IMG/VR virus record: IMGVR_UViG_3300023184_000205
Span: 1 to 47,612 of that record
Length of the DNA stretch: 47,612 nucleotides
From: a virus
Direction: 5' to 3' (one strand)
The notes beneath the pieces are model-generated. The model did no database searches. It saw only the letters and a list, made by a program, of their open reading frames with translations, and was not told where the DNA came from. Positions 7,901 through 16,352 of this stretch are shown piece by piece (the first letter of the stretch is position 1; each line of letters begins with the position of its first letter). Both the position numbers and the translations under genes were made by a program.

Positions 7901-10852
7901 GTTTCTTGTCTTACCTGTGAGCTGTCGCATGGCATTGGTGTCAGGCCACTTGATATAATTTGCAAGTTGTGAGTCAAGTAGTGGATCCAACTCTGAGACC
8001 GTGATCTTCTTTCCTGCGCTAATAACCGATTGAACATCGGTTCCGTTACCAGCGACTTGAGCAAGAAATCTACGGTTTGCATCTTGTTCTTTCTTAAATA
8101 CTCTTGCTGCACTCTCAAGCATTTTGCCTTGTTCTTCTGAAAGTTTAGGCATTTGTTCTTTGACTACAGATGTAATGGTGTCAATAAAGACATTGAATCG
8201 TTCAGTAGATGTCTCTGACTTCATCATGGCTTTGACTGCACTTGTACGAAGAGCCTCTGAAGCACCAATGAACGGAAGAACATCGTGCATTTGACGGACT
8301 AACTTATCTACATCATCAAGATGGATAAGATCTTTAGTGGGTGCCATGCGTGTGAAAATTGAATCATTTACTTTAGTAAGACCCTTTTCAACAAAAGAGT
8401 TAAGAAGGAATTTTTCTTTTACTGCTCGAGCAAGTTGCAAACTGTTAGGGTTATAGAGTCCTGACTCAATCTTCAATGCACGAGACTGTGCAGATAAACC
8501 TAAACGAGTTCCGGTTCCGAGGTCTAAACCAATCTGACCTGCAAGGATCTGTAGAACTTCTTTCTCTGTTCCGGCAGCAGCTAGTTCCTTGGCAACAGCA
8601 ACAGTTACCTTGCCATTCATTGCTTTCCATAGATCATAGTATTGATCTGGTGCATAGTGAGTAGCAATCATCTTAGATACATTGCGACCTAATGGGCCAA
8701 AGAATGCATCTGATGCTTTCTGATAATCAAGTATCTGCTTGCCAGCAATAGTGGTTAGACCAAAGTGTGATTCAGTTGCTAACTGACGGCGACCCATTGC
8801 TTCTTCTAGTGCAGACTTTGCTTCTGCTTGAGTAGCTGCATGATCTTTAATAAACTTAAGATTTGACTGATAGATAGAATCATACTTATCAAATTCTTTT
8901 TGTGCTGCTGAAACAAGATTACCCTTTTCAGCAATTTGCTTATCTAGTTCAGCAATCTGTTCCATGACAGTTAGGCGACCAGCAGCAGCACCTTGTGCCA
9001 TGCCTCCGACCTGTTGGGTAATTGCACCCTCAGTAGTTCCGGCTTGCTTTCCAAAGTCAAGAATATCTGGAGAGTTAATTGCATCTGCTTTGAAGCGACC
9101 AAAGTCGCTAAGCTTTGCTGCAAATGGATCTACAGTCTGTGCAAAGTAAGCGTATCCACCACCACCAACACCACGAGTAGCACCTACCTGATCGAAACCT
9201 TGAATGCCAGACTTTTGGTAAGCTTGATAAAGTTTATCAACAATACCAAGTTTTGCTGCTGCATCAACTACTTCTCCATGCAATGCACCGGGTGTATCAA
9301 TTACATCTAAAACCTTTTGAACCTTCTCATCAGCAACGCCAGCCTTAGATGCAATATCGATAAGGTTAGATCCAAGTTCATTACCAAGGCGTGTAGCCTG
9401 TGGGGAATCTCCAGCTTTAACAAGTGCTGACCAAGTTACCAATCGTGGCTTTTGTTTTGCAGCAACACGAACAACTAACTCATCAGTTCCTTGAAGACCT
9501 TGAACTGCTGGGCGATTACCCTTCTTAAGAGCAGCCTCTTCAGTTGTATGAATAAGTCCGGGAGCAAGTTTCTCTTGTTGTGCAAGTGTTTCGGAAGTCT
9601 TTACGACTTCATCAAAACCTTTGGCATCTAAGATTCCTTGAACTTCTGCTGCTCTACCAGCAGAATTAAGTTCAAGACGATGAGCCATAAGGTCTTCACC
9701 TTTACGCTTTTTCCCAACTAATTGAGCAGATGTATCTCCCTCTTTCTTGAGGGCTGCAAAAAGTGTGTCTCTACGCTGGCTTAGTTCACCATACTGTGCA
9801 TCAATCAAATCAGCTTGAGTCTTAGCATTATGTGTTAATTCATATAGGCGATCCATCTCAGGCATGAGTTCTTCAACATCTGCTGCGTGTTTAGCTATGT
9901 CGCCTTCAAGCATTGCAATATCACCAGATGCAACTCTGGCATCAGCCATAGTTGCTTTAAGTTGACCAGCAATATCTTCACCTTCACGCAAAACATTTTT
10001 TACTGGTTGCGCTTTTGCTACTGCTGCGGCTGCTGCCGCTTTAGGGCCAAAGCGTAATGAAATTCCAGCTTTACTAAGTTTGACTAAACCAAAACCGGGA
10101 ACATAAGTCAAAGGATCTAATGCAATGTTCATTACAAAACCTGCTGTTGCTTGGAATGTACGAGCAGCCTTAGATTCAGGATCTTCAAATAATGCTTGAG
10201 TCATGCCAGAGGCATAAGTCCAAGGGCCGCCATACTTCATCTTTGGCCCACCAGCAATTTGTGCTTTCAGTAATGCTTTACCTACAGCAGAATTAGCATC
10301 TGTTCCAAGAAAGCCCGATCCAACATCTACTTTACCTGTTGTAAGCAATGATTTAATTGCTTGTCCTGATTGGGTTTCATCCCAAGTATTAAAAAGATTA
10401 GGGGCCCTACCTGCTGCTATCTGACGGATAGATCCTTCGAGTAACTCGAATGGAGTAGTAAGTGCCATAAATGCTGTACGAGTAAGAGGAGCAAGGAAGT
10501 CAACAGGGGAACCTTTTGAAACCTTATTGGCTTCTTTAAGTTTAGTTGCTGCTTGTTTAGCGGCTTCACGCTGAACATCTACAGATGATTGTGCATCAAG
10601 GGTTGCTGCGGCAGAAGAAGTTTGTTGATTAGGGCTGGCTCCAGCTTTGCTTAATGCAAGTACAGTTCCTGCACCAGCATTAGGGTATGTCTTAGCCATG
10701 GTTGCAACTTGAGATGCAAATGCCGGGGTAAGCCACTTGTTATTCTCAGTCTTACGCCATTGCTCATAAGCAGCAGTTCCTTCTTGAGGAATGCTTGCAA
10801 TGTCAGAACCTAAAGATGTACCAGCAAGAGTGCCGCCAATTTTTCCTGCCAT
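4955..10852 (-). CDS. Giant 1965-residue virion protein, allele 1
   Basis: This is the largest gene in the window. Predicted features are long helical and coiled-coil stretches (about residues 285-380 and 640-700), an Ala-rich run (about 275), and a C-terminal third very similar to allele 2 (for example GFIYKDPTYGDPRM and FFPGGQYSQEFAKWQ). No lysozyme, polymerase or protease motif was identified. Its size and position between portal and scaffold resemble the internal or ejected proteins of podoviruses, or a fused injection machine. It is the natural candidate if the phage lacks a classical tape measure. It starts with ATG overlapping the previous stop (TAATG). The role is inferred. Confidence 0.6.
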   Translation of the reverse strand: MAGKIGGTLAGTSLGSDIASIPQEGTAAYEQWRKTENNKWLTPAFASQVATMAKTYPNAGAGTVLALSKAGASPNQQTSSAAATLDAQSSVDVQREAAKQAATKLKEANKVSKGSPVDFLAPLTRTAFMALTTPFELLEGSIRQIAAGRAPNLFNTWDETQSGQAIKSLLTTGKVDVGSGFLGTDANSAVGKALLKAQIAGGPKMKYGGPWTYASGMTQALFEDPESKAARTFQATAGFVMNIALDPLTYVPGFGLVKLSKAGISLRFGPKAAAAAAVAKAQPVKNVLREGEDIAGQLKATMADARVASGDIAMLEGDIAKHAADVEELMPEMDRLYELTHNAKTQADLIDAQYGELSQRRDTLFAALKKEGDTSAQLVGKKRKGEDLMAHRLELNSAGRAAEVQGILDAKGFDEVVKTSETLAQQEKLAPGLIHTTEEAALKKGNRPAVQGLQGTDELVVRVAAKQKPRLVTWSALVKAGDSPQATRLGNELGSNLIDIASKAGVADEKVQKVLDVIDTPGALHGEVVDAAAKLGIVDKLYQAYQKSGIQGFDQVGATRGVGGGGYAYFAQTVDPFAAKLSDFGRFKADAINSPDILDFGKQAGTTEGAITQQVGGMAQGAAAGRLTVMEQIAELDKQIAEKGNLVSAAQKEFDKYDSIYQSNLKFIKDHAATQAEAKSALEEAMGRRQLATESHFGLTTIAGKQILDYQKASDAFFGPLGRNVSKMIATHYAPDQYYDLWKAMNGKVTVAVAKELAAAGTEKEVLQILAGQIGLDLGTGTRLGLSAQSRALKIESGLYNPNSLQLARAVKEKFLLNSFVEKGLTKVNDSIFTRMAPTKDLIHLDDVDKLVRQMHDVLPFIGASEALRTSAVKAMMKSETSTERFNVFIDTITSVVKEQMPKLSEEQGKMLESAARVFKKEQDANRRFLAQVAGNGTDVQSVISAGKKITVSELDPLLDSQLANYIKWPDTNAMRQLTGKTRNILSRSEGAQQFRTVSTELFDTFFKQSVLVGRLSYIERNIMDMQVRSFFAGSTTLFNHPLRFIAMSMGNPEGNAMAKYLTRMSRFDNTVFGNRFDDLVKQVDVDGFKGAALSDADKYAVMMSRSYGMGVGQGQRMLPTGMRFIGKDEKQFNRAWAGAILQYRESTIARLVAGGINGGSRDAAGKLKPWFPEAKVFLANKAAQGLTLANNEKQIITDFMFETEQGNLLRKQLGGISQQHNAIFNAEDLNVAKDAVSQYMDIIVKGVDNLAGGRQEIRDFIAGKHMVDIKGQRLKGKNGFDPKGNTAKDVWLSRILKDYRVADAVNVDNAIGQLKLPAESYETAGALKGTWDKAAAKFFRFSATVEKRMALGPEYRQQYWNSVGEHMNLMSKAEAEKILPIAEKELSGTKIFGVPANFTNPALSKMREAIKTLDDRGLSVDDMHGVASNLAADKIQKLYYDAMRQRQYAVALRMVAPFIGAFANTMDVWGKLVAKDVTNTFKLQGKARTYKATNAFEFLTHPETGVIYEWTNDNWNDPGQGFIYKDPTYGDPRMILPFVGDILGGMLGTVAGEKVPGMPTSLSIPSLNLAFSNELLPGVGPGMQLTVGKVVQNQNGWIADQLRNIIYPFGAPDSKTGIVESFTPAWAQRLLYGLGVNSYEAKNLSTLRPIMTYLATTGKYGEFPLDGPNQQKLLEDSGKLNRVLALWRGIFANLSPGAIAPNILAKDKTGDFHVQALMMNDFLQIRANNPDNYAVSIAKWAEKYGDSALFALVSGSRGGVQPTSEAWSFYLNNRDDALQYKNAFSLFFPGGQYSQEFAKWQEQTGQRFKLSPADMMAEAARYVYSARKAKLQSDEATAIMQGTDPKDAHAMYQSRKETLDGDFGGQPDYRSAGVPRETLLKEVTAALSNDKFAATESGKGLAEFLQYRKAATDAAAQSGYKTLTGVSVKPIAEWLDNAAYQVIAAYPEFSVMYWRIFATETGNQ

Positions 10853-11269
10853 TTAGCGACCTTCAGATGTAAGTCTTTGAACCACTCTGGTTAGGTCTGG
10901 GTCTGGAAACATTGCAGCCAATGCACGAAGAGTTGCAGCAGTATCATCCGGTGCAGAAGGGGCAGTAGGTAAAACCTCAGGGCCAGCACCGGGGCCAAAT
11001 GATGCACCGTGTGTGATCTCAGCATTCTGATCTGGATTAGGAGTGTTCAAATTATTTACTGGCATAGGCCTTGTTGCACCCATTGGGCCAGTACCTGCTG
11101 CTGGAGTCTCACTTGCTGCTAATGGTGCTGATGTTCCCATATTATATGTGGCTTGTCCTTCACCATAAGGCATACCCGGAACATATTGTGCAGCTTGACG
11201 ACCATTGTAACCTTGTAGATCTTGTCGCTTAGAATATTGTGCAGGGCCAGAGACCGTTACATCAGCCAT
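10853..11269 (-). CDS. Small Pro/Gly/Ala-rich virion-operon protein
   Basis: About 138 residues from MADVTVSGPAQYSKRQDLQ. The start at 11269 is chosen over one 7 codons earlier because GGAGGCTAAAG precedes it and the upstream ORF is still being read there (8-nt overlap). The protein is rich in Pro, Gly, Ala and Asn with no clear fold. A short helical C-terminus reads DDTAATLRALAAMFPDPDLTRVVQRL. Function is unknown; the position suggests a minor structural or assembly protein. Confidence 0.6.
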   Translation of the reverse strand: MADVTVSGPAQYSKRQDLQGYNGRQAAQYVPGMPYGEGQATYNMGTSAPLAASETPAAGTGPMGATRPMPVNNLNTPNPDQNAEITHGASFGPGAGPEVLPTAPSAPDDTAATLRALAAMFPDPDLTRVVQRLTSEGR

Positions 11270-11510
11270 CTTTAGCCTCCATTTTCTCAATGTCTTTAGA
11301 ATACTTCTCCCACATATATCGCTTCTTGGCTTCGTTAACCGAATGCGAGTGGATAACCTTAGTTATCAGGGAGAAAAAATCTGCGAATGAATAACTTATT
11401 TTGTACAAAAGTTCTGCTACTGCGTAGATAAAATCTATTTTCTTAGCAGGGCGAGCCATGATAAACATATCCTCTAGATCTTCTAGATCATTGAAGTTAT
11501 CTTCGTTCAT
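11262..11510 (-). CDS. Hypothetical 82-residue protein
   Basis: The protein has an acidic N-terminus (NEDNFNDLEDLEDMF), a central hydrophobic/aromatic helix (IDFIYAVAELLYKISYSFADFFSLI) and a basic C-terminal helix. The central stretch could be membrane-associated, but it contains charged residues. GGGGTGAG lies before its ATG. It overlaps the next gene by 8 nt. No family was recognised. Confidence 0.6.
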   Translation of the reverse strand: MNEDNFNDLEDLEDMFIMARPAKKIDFIYAVAELLYKISYSFADFFSLITKVIHSHSVNEAKKRYMWEKYSKDIEKMEAKDG

Positions 11511-11532
11511 AGCTCACCCCACTTAAGAATTG

Positions 11533-11679
11533 TTACTTAGCTTTCTTTCCTGCTGCTGATGCTGCTTTTCCGTTTGTGCCAAAAATAAGCATTGCATTTT
11601 TACCCTTAGCTGCCATCTTTCCCATTACTGGGCCAAGAACAGGGGCTGGGGCTACTGCACCTTTTTTAGTTCCGAACAT
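11533..11679 (-). CDS. Small basic Ala/Gly/Lys-rich protein (48 residues)
   Basis: It reads MFGTKKGAVAPAPVLGP and continues to a Lys-rich end (AAGKKAK). A good ribosome site, GGAGGT, lies 5-6 nt before the ATG. It fits snugly between portal and the 82-residue gene on the same strand. The basic composition suggests nucleic-acid or capsid binding, but this is only a guess. Confidence 0.6.
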   Translation of the reverse strand: MFGTKKGAVAPAPVLGPVMGKMAAKGKNAMLIFGTNGKAASAAGKKAK

Positions 11680-11700
11680 ATTGCACCTCCCGATGCTTTT

Positions 11701-13431
11701 TTACGCTGCCCCACCGAGGGCTGCTAGTAGTTGTGCCATCTCTGGCCTTGCTCCACCGGGTGCTTGACCCGGAGGAATAGAGGAACCGGCAGCCGGGGCC
11801 GCTCCCGGAATCCCCATGGGGGATTGCGAAGCACCGGGGGCCATCGCAGTCGCTGCCGGTTCTGCTATCGGAGCAAACGCTTTAGCAACGATTGTCTCCA
11901 ATGCTTGACCTTTTTGCCGACCTTCGATGATGTCGGCAAGTCTTTTAACAGCTTCTGTTGGATCCCCACCTTGAGTAGCAAGCATTGGTATTGCATTTGC
12001 ATACTGTGCAACGGCTGCACGGAGTGAGTCACGAAGTTCTTCGATGTCTATTCGTTGTTCTTCTTGAGTAACATTGATTGAGAATGGAAGGTTACGGCGT
12101 AGGAAATCACGAGATATAAGCTTGTCTCCACGAAGTTGCAATCCAAAGATTGCTGCACGGTTAGGATCAAGTCCAGCCATAAGTCCATATTGAACATCTA
12201 CGGTATAATCACCATTGATGTCACGAGCAGGAACATACTTAAGTTCATAAGGTGTTCCATCATCTGTACCACGGATTGTTTTTTGAGTAGATCCGAAAAC
12301 CTTCTCATCTACACAGAATGCGATACCGATAAGATTGATAAAGAAGCGAGCAAAGACAGCCTGTGCTGCTTTGATCTGTGAATCAAATCCACCCATAAGG
12401 GCTTGAACTCCACGGCCTGTAACGATAGATGCATCGATAGTTCCGGTACGACCCTCTGGATAACGAGATCCAGTACGAAGTTCACGGTCTAGATTCTGTG
12501 TCTCAGCAAAGACTCCGCTTGGAAGTTCGATTGGAACTCTACGGATTCTCTCTGGAGTATTAGAACGAAGCAAAGCATCAGGGCCAAGTGTAAATTCTTG
12601 AACATCTGGTGGAATAGCAATAGGTGCATTGACAGATTTCTTGGCTGCTTCTAGTTGCAATAGAGCAAAACGAGCCTTAGCCATCTGAACAGGTAGCACA
12701 TCATCGAACTGACCACGGGTTTGACCATCAACTGTTGGTCGTTCTGCAACATCTACAAGGACTTTACCTAGAAGATTAGGGGTAGAAGATAGAACTAAGT
12801 TATCAACCTCTGGAAGAAAGATAGTATCTTGTTCTTTATCGTGGTAGCGAACCATAGATACGGTTGCTTTGTAACCATACTTACTTTTGATTCGACCTGC
12901 ATACTCTGGATATTGAGCAGCTAAAGATTCAGAATCGGACATAATGATTTGTGCAAGGGAAACCACAGACCCAAAGCGGTCTGTTTCATAGTACAAACCA
13001 AAGGGATTAAGCATACGAATACGAGGATTACCACTATCAAGATCTAATTCAATCATTCCAGCAGCAAAGCCATAGGTGTAATACCAGTCAGCAGCTTGAT
13101 ACATCTGAAGTTGTAGGTCTGACTTGTTGACATAGTGTGTTGCAATACGAGTGCGAGTCTCAGCTTTTTTGCGAGCAGCATCAGAACTCATATTGGAAGA
13201 AGAACAGTTAATAGCAGGAAGTGGCGCAGTTACCTCGGCAAGGTCACGAGCTGCAATGTCCACCATGTTTGCAATGAGGGGTTTAGGGTATTCATCAGAG
13301 AACTGTCCATAGAAGACATCTTGCATTCTGCCCTGTCGTACAGCAAGGACATCTGCCATACGGCGGTCGCGATCCATGTTGCGTGTTTTAAGGCGTTCAA
13401 CCTTAGATGCGACTTCTTGAACTGAAAGCAT
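11701..13431 (-). CDS. Portal protein
   Basis: This 576-residue protein immediately follows the terminase and begins after AAGGAG. Features typical of portals are an N-terminal helical region with Arg-rich segments, a mixed core (YYTYGFAAGMIELDLDSGNPRIRMLNPFGLYYE), a crown/stem-like region with GRTGTIDASIVTGRGVQALMGG, and a Pro/Ala/Gly-rich disordered C-terminus (last about 60 residues). The portal forms the dodecameric DNA gate at one capsid vertex and docks the terminase. The call rests on size, terminase adjacency and these sequence features. Confidence 0.85.
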   Translation of the reverse strand: MLSVQEVASKVERLKTRNMDRDRRMADVLAVRQGRMQDVFYGQFSDEYPKPLIANMVDIAARDLAEVTAPLPAINCSSSNMSSDAARKKAETRTRIATHYVNKSDLQLQMYQAADWYYTYGFAAGMIELDLDSGNPRIRMLNPFGLYYETDRFGSVVSLAQIIMSDSESLAAQYPEYAGRIKSKYGYKATVSMVRYHDKEQDTIFLPEVDNLVLSSTPNLLGKVLVDVAERPTVDGQTRGQFDDVLPVQMAKARFALLQLEAAKKSVNAPIAIPPDVQEFTLGPDALLRSNTPERIRRVPIELPSGVFAETQNLDRELRTGSRYPEGRTGTIDASIVTGRGVQALMGGFDSQIKAAQAVFARFFINLIGIAFCVDEKVFGSTQKTIRGTDDGTPYELKYVPARDINGDYTVDVQYGLMAGLDPNRAAIFGLQLRGDKLISRDFLRRNLPFSINVTQEEQRIDIEELRDSLRAAVAQYANAIPMLATQGGDPTEAVKRLADIIEGRQKGQALETIVAKAFAPIAEPAATAMAPGASQSPMGIPGAAPAAGSSIPPGQAPGGARPEMAQLLAALGGAA

Positions 13432-13439
13432 AGTTCTCC

Positions 13440-15293
13440 TTATGCCAAACGGCGATCAGAGATCCACTCGTCAAGGTTGACGACTTGTCTCTTCTCAGCA
13501 TCGGCTCGTGTTAGGAATTCATTCTTAACAAACTGACCACCATATTCACCAAACTGGCAAATCTCTCTGGCTCTAATCTCACAGAACCACATGGCCATAA
13601 CTAAGTCTGTCTTATTCTTTGTCTCTGGAGACCAAGTTACTAGCTGGTCAATGAGAAGTCGGATACCTTCATGGCGATCCGATGGAAGATGTATGAGGTT
13701 ATCCCTGTGGTGTTTACCGTTAGGTTCCACAGATCCGAACAAGGCAGACATTGCTGCTACGCCGAATCCGACATCCCATTTGTTTCTAGATGTGGTGTGT
13801 TCACGAAGAAGCACACCACGATTTGCAAGCCAAGCCCGTAGATTCTCATCCTGTGTCAGGTAGCCCTGAAAGGCGTTCCGTTCAACCATCCATTCAGATG
13901 GTTTATATTTTTCGGTAAATGTCGTGATGAGATCACGGATTGCTTGCGGAGACGGCCTAGTTATCGTAGCGGCATCCAAGATGTATCTCTTCTTCCGTCT
14001 ACGATCTACAGCCATTACGACTGCTGCCGTATCACCAACGATTGCAGGATCAAGTCCGGCAATGATGGTGAGACCTTCTGTTGTCTCGGGGTGTCCGGGG
14101 TTGCCCGGAACGATTGGCCCGATCATTCTCATTCTGTCAATAGAACCTTTAACGCATACTGTGTTGAAGACTGAATCTTCATCCACATCAGCTTGCTGGT
14201 AAACCATCGACCAAGTTTTAGGATCTAATGCACCACGGCGCATTGAGAGATGGTGTCCATCCCAACGGGGATAGAGTCCACCATCATCGGCCTCATCATC
14301 TCCACCCTGCCATGGGCGGTCTGATTTAGGCCATAAGGTTTTCCAGTCCTTTGGATCTTCAGCAAATTCAAGAACTGCTGGCATTGCAAGGTATGTCCAA
14401 GGAGACTTGCCGGTGGGGTAGCGTTCTCCGTTACGGAGTTCTCTATACAAGTCAATGGAATCTACGCGAGTGCCTAATACTAAAAGTTTGCCCGTAGGCC
14501 CGAGACGGGTAAGGACTTCCTGTTGAATCCAACGGATGTGCTTTTCATACTCGTGGGCATTGCTCATCGTTACACAGTCGTCAAGGATAATCAGGTCAGC
14601 TCTTGCACCGTAAACCTGACCACCGATACCGATAGCCTGAATGGTTGGGTCTTTCTGGTCTGAGTCACGGAGTTCATCTCCGAGATAGACCTGTGTTGCT
14701 TGCCATGTAGCAGACTTAGACTTGAAGCCAGAGCCAGCCGCATAGGATAACTGCAACTTCTGCCACGATGGGTGAGTCAGTCTTTGTTTGATGGCATAAA
14801 TAAATTCTGTTGCCTTCTGTTGTGATTTGGATACGATCATGATTCGCACATTCGGATCCATACAGATTCGGTACACGGGGTAGTCGATTGAGGTTGTCAT
14901 CGATTTAGCGTGTTCCGGGGGCACATTCACCAGCACATATTGGGGGCGGCCTTGTTCAAATTGCATAGAGGTATGCATCCACTCAGGCTCATTACCTTCA
15001 AGAAGGTTAATGATATTCATCTGGTGTGGAAAAGTCTCAGCTTCTAGATACTCCTTGCGAAAATCGCGGAAGGACATCGTGAGAGATTCATCGGACTGGA
15101 TACGACCCTTTTTGGATCTAGCAGCACGGATCGTGTCAACTTGCTCTTTGAATTCTTTATCGGTGGAGCGGTAGTAATCCCATAGCTTTGCTGAGCGGCC
15201 TACTTGCCTCATGGCATCTTCAACAGTACAGCCTTCAGTAATCAGGCGAATAACTCTAGCCTTGATTTTAGCTGTCTCTTCTTGCTTTGACAT
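13440..15293 (-). CDS. terL: Terminase large subunit with N-terminal HTH-like region
   Basis: 617 residues from MSKQEETAK. The ATG at 15293 is preferred to one 18 codons upstream because GAAGGAAG lies 8-9 nt before it. The packaging ATPase has a Walker A-like motif PPEHAKS (about residues 125-131 from this start), Walker B LIILDDCV, and the nuclease-domain start AGLDPAIVGDTAAVV, where the first Asp is a metal ligand. The first 60 residues (ITEGCTVEDAMRQVGRSAKLWDYYR) look like a helix-turn-helix. No separate small terminase gene was found, so DNA recognition may be built in (inference). It ends 8 nt before the portal start. Confidence 0.92.
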   Translation of the reverse strand: MSKQEETAKIKARVIRLITEGCTVEDAMRQVGRSAKLWDYYRSTDKEFKEQVDTIRAARSKKGRIQSDESLTMSFRDFRKEYLEAETFPHQMNIINLLEGNEPEWMHTSMQFEQGRPQYVLVNVPPEHAKSMTTSIDYPVYRICMDPNVRIMIVSKSQQKATEFIYAIKQRLTHPSWQKLQLSYAAGSGFKSKSATWQATQVYLGDELRDSDQKDPTIQAIGIGGQVYGARADLIILDDCVTMSNAHEYEKHIRWIQQEVLTRLGPTGKLLVLGTRVDSIDLYRELRNGERYPTGKSPWTYLAMPAVLEFAEDPKDWKTLWPKSDRPWQGGDDEADDGGLYPRWDGHHLSMRRGALDPKTWSMVYQQADVDEDSVFNTVCVKGSIDRMRMIGPIVPGNPGHPETTEGLTIIAGLDPAIVGDTAAVVMAVDRRRKKRYILDAATITRPSPQAIRDLITTFTEKYKPSEWMVERNAFQGYLTQDENLRAWLANRGVLLREHTTSRNKWDVGFGVAAMSALFGSVEPNGKHHRDNLIHLPSDRHEGIRLLIDQLVTWSPETKNKTDLVMAMWFCEIRAREICQFGEYGGQFVKNEFLTRADAEKRQVVNLDEWISDRRLA

Positions 15294-15373
15294 AGGCCCT
15301 ACTTCCTTCTCGCGGCTATGCCGCGTGAGAATCAAAATCTTTCTCATTGGGTTCTAGGGGTTCTGAAAAAGAA

Positions 15374-15409
15374 CAGACTACTGGGCATTTACTAGGGGTA
15401 CTTAGTCTG
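15374..15409. repeat. Inverted repeat CAGACTA/TAGTCTG
   Basis: A seven-base perfect arm at 15374-15380 pairs with 15403-15409 across a 22-nt loop, upstream of the terminase start. It is a possible operator or leader hairpin. Confidence 0.45.
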
Positions 15410-15431
15410 CCTTCGCTCGCTAGGGCTCGCT

Positions 15432-15450
15432 CCGGCCCCCTAAGGGCCGG
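15432..15450. repeat. GC hairpin CCGGCCC/GGGCCGG
   Basis: A seven-bp perfect stem with loop CCTAA (15439-15443). No T-tract follows on either strand, so it is more likely a leader structure than a terminator. Confidence 0.5.
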
Positions 15451-15460
15451 GATAGTCGTC

Positions 15461-15480
15461 TAATTACTTAAAAGTAATTA
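15461..15480. promoter_or_regulatory. Nine-bp palindrome TAATTACTT/AAGTAATTA, operator-like
   Basis: The arms 15461-15469 and 15472-15480 are separated by AA. The site is AT-rich inside a GC-rich area and lies next to TATATACAATA (from about 15487). This is a plausible regulator-binding site at the divergent promoter region. Confidence 0.45.
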
Positions 15481-15500
15481 TCCTCCTATATACAATAAGC

Positions 15501-15530
15501 CGGGATAAGTAGTGTTTATCCCGCTTTTAG
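15501..15530 (+). terminator. Possible intrinsic terminator CGGGATAA/TTATCCCG + CTTTTAG
   Basis: An eight-bp perfect stem (15501-15508 with 15516-15523) with a 7-nt loop is followed by CTTTT on the plus strand. No gene is called immediately upstream on that strand, so it may instead be a leader or origin structure. Confidence 0.4.
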
Positions 15531-15962
15531 TACTGTGAGTTACATCACATAGAAGCCAATGTATCCATATCCGTGTATAAGTGCTGGTCAGAGTGCATAT
15601 CAGGGATCACAGCTCCTATCAAAAATATCTTTCTGGGTACATATACATGGCCCCCACGGGCATTATTAGCACCCGGGTCAATTTACCTGCCGGCATGTCG
15701 TACCGGGGCCGGGCCTAGCTTGCACCTACCCCTAACCGGTAACCGATCGAGCCGGGCAGACATCGAGGGAGGCCGGCCGGCCATGACTAGGCCATGTTTA
15801 GGGTTCGATCTATTAGCTATCGCCTAACACTTAGGGCATGGGATTCGGGGCATGATCGGGGCAGATCTTGAGAGCTTGCCGGGATCTTTCAAGCTTGAGC
15901 CGGGGATCTTTCGGGCATGGATTCGGGCCGGGAAATTATCCGGGGAAACTAGGGCAATGCTC

Positions 15963-15992
15963 TTGCAATGGTGGCCGGTCTCATGTTGTAAT
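15963..15992 (+). promoter_or_regulatory. Candidate sigma70-type promoter for the plus-strand cluster
   Basis: TTGCAA (15963-15968) and TGTAAT (15987-15992) are separated by 18 nt and lie 54 nt before the first plus-strand gene. The match is moderate (4/6 and 5/6 to the housekeeping consensus). Confidence 0.3.
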
Positions 15993-16023
15993 TCTCCCGG
16001 TGGATCTTTCCGGGTCTGCTTTC

Positions 16024-16042
16024 GCCTAGTGAATGGATCAGG
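16024..16042 (+). promoter_or_regulatory. Start-associated motif, copy 1 (degenerate)
   Basis: GCCTAGTGAATGGATCAGG lies directly before the ATG at 16046. It shares CCTAG..GA..GGATCA with the three better copies upstream of 16375, 17580 and 18544. Confidence 0.5.
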
Positions 16043-16045
16043 ATT

Positions 16046-16285
16046 ATGTCTCATGAAGTTACTATTGAAGAGCAAGATCTCGCCGCTATAGATTCGGCTC
16101 TCGATTATGCTAGCCGGGCTTTATCTTTACAGATCGCCGACATCGAGAAATTCTCCCTAGTCGATGGGGTTATGCAAGTCGGGATCGCTGCCACCATGGC
16201 CCGGGAATCAATCGCGAGCTATCGGGCCGCGATCGATACCCTCGAGGGGTTATCGGGGAGAATCTTCGCCGCTCGTCAAGCTTGA
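16046..16285 (+). CDS. Hypothetical small helical protein (79 residues)
   Basis: It starts MSHEVTIEEQDLAAIDSALDYASRALSL and is mostly amphipathic helix, acidic, without Cys. It is the first gene of the plus-strand cluster and is preceded by the start-associated motif. Codon use is dominated by ATC, GAT, GCC, CGG and CTC-GAG combinations, unlike the structural genes. No family was recognised. Confidence 0.6.
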   Translation: MSHEVTIEEQDLAAIDSALDYASRALSLQIADIEKFSLVDGVMQVGIAATMARESIASYRAAIDTLEGLSGRIFAARQA

Positions 16286-16352
16286 GCCGGTAGCCGGTAG
16301 GCCTCGAGGATCTCTCGAGGCTCTCCGGGTATTTACTCACTCGAGAAATATC

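Larger units (their letters stand above)
15294..16045. other. Divergent intergenic region, about 750 bp, hairpin-rich
   Basis: This region separates the leftward packaging operon from the rightward small-gene cluster. It contains four inverted repeats (15374-15409, 15432-15450, 15461-15480, 15501-15523). A GC- and CCGG-rich half from about 15640 blends into the plus-strand island. Open frames at 15573-15827 and 15852-16091 exist but lack convincing starts, and the second overlaps the next gene, so they are not called. The site suits divergent promoters or a replication origin, but neither can be proven here. Confidence 0.55.

Noticed and set aside
15573-15827. 84-residue plus-strand ORF in the divergent region
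   Set aside because: Translation is rich in Pro, Arg, Cys and Gly without a plausible fold, codon use differs from nearby genes, and no ribosome site is visible.
15852-16091. 79-residue plus-strand ORF overlapping the first island gene
   Set aside because: It overlaps the better supported 16046 gene in another frame, contains the start-associated motif of that gene, and has weak start context.
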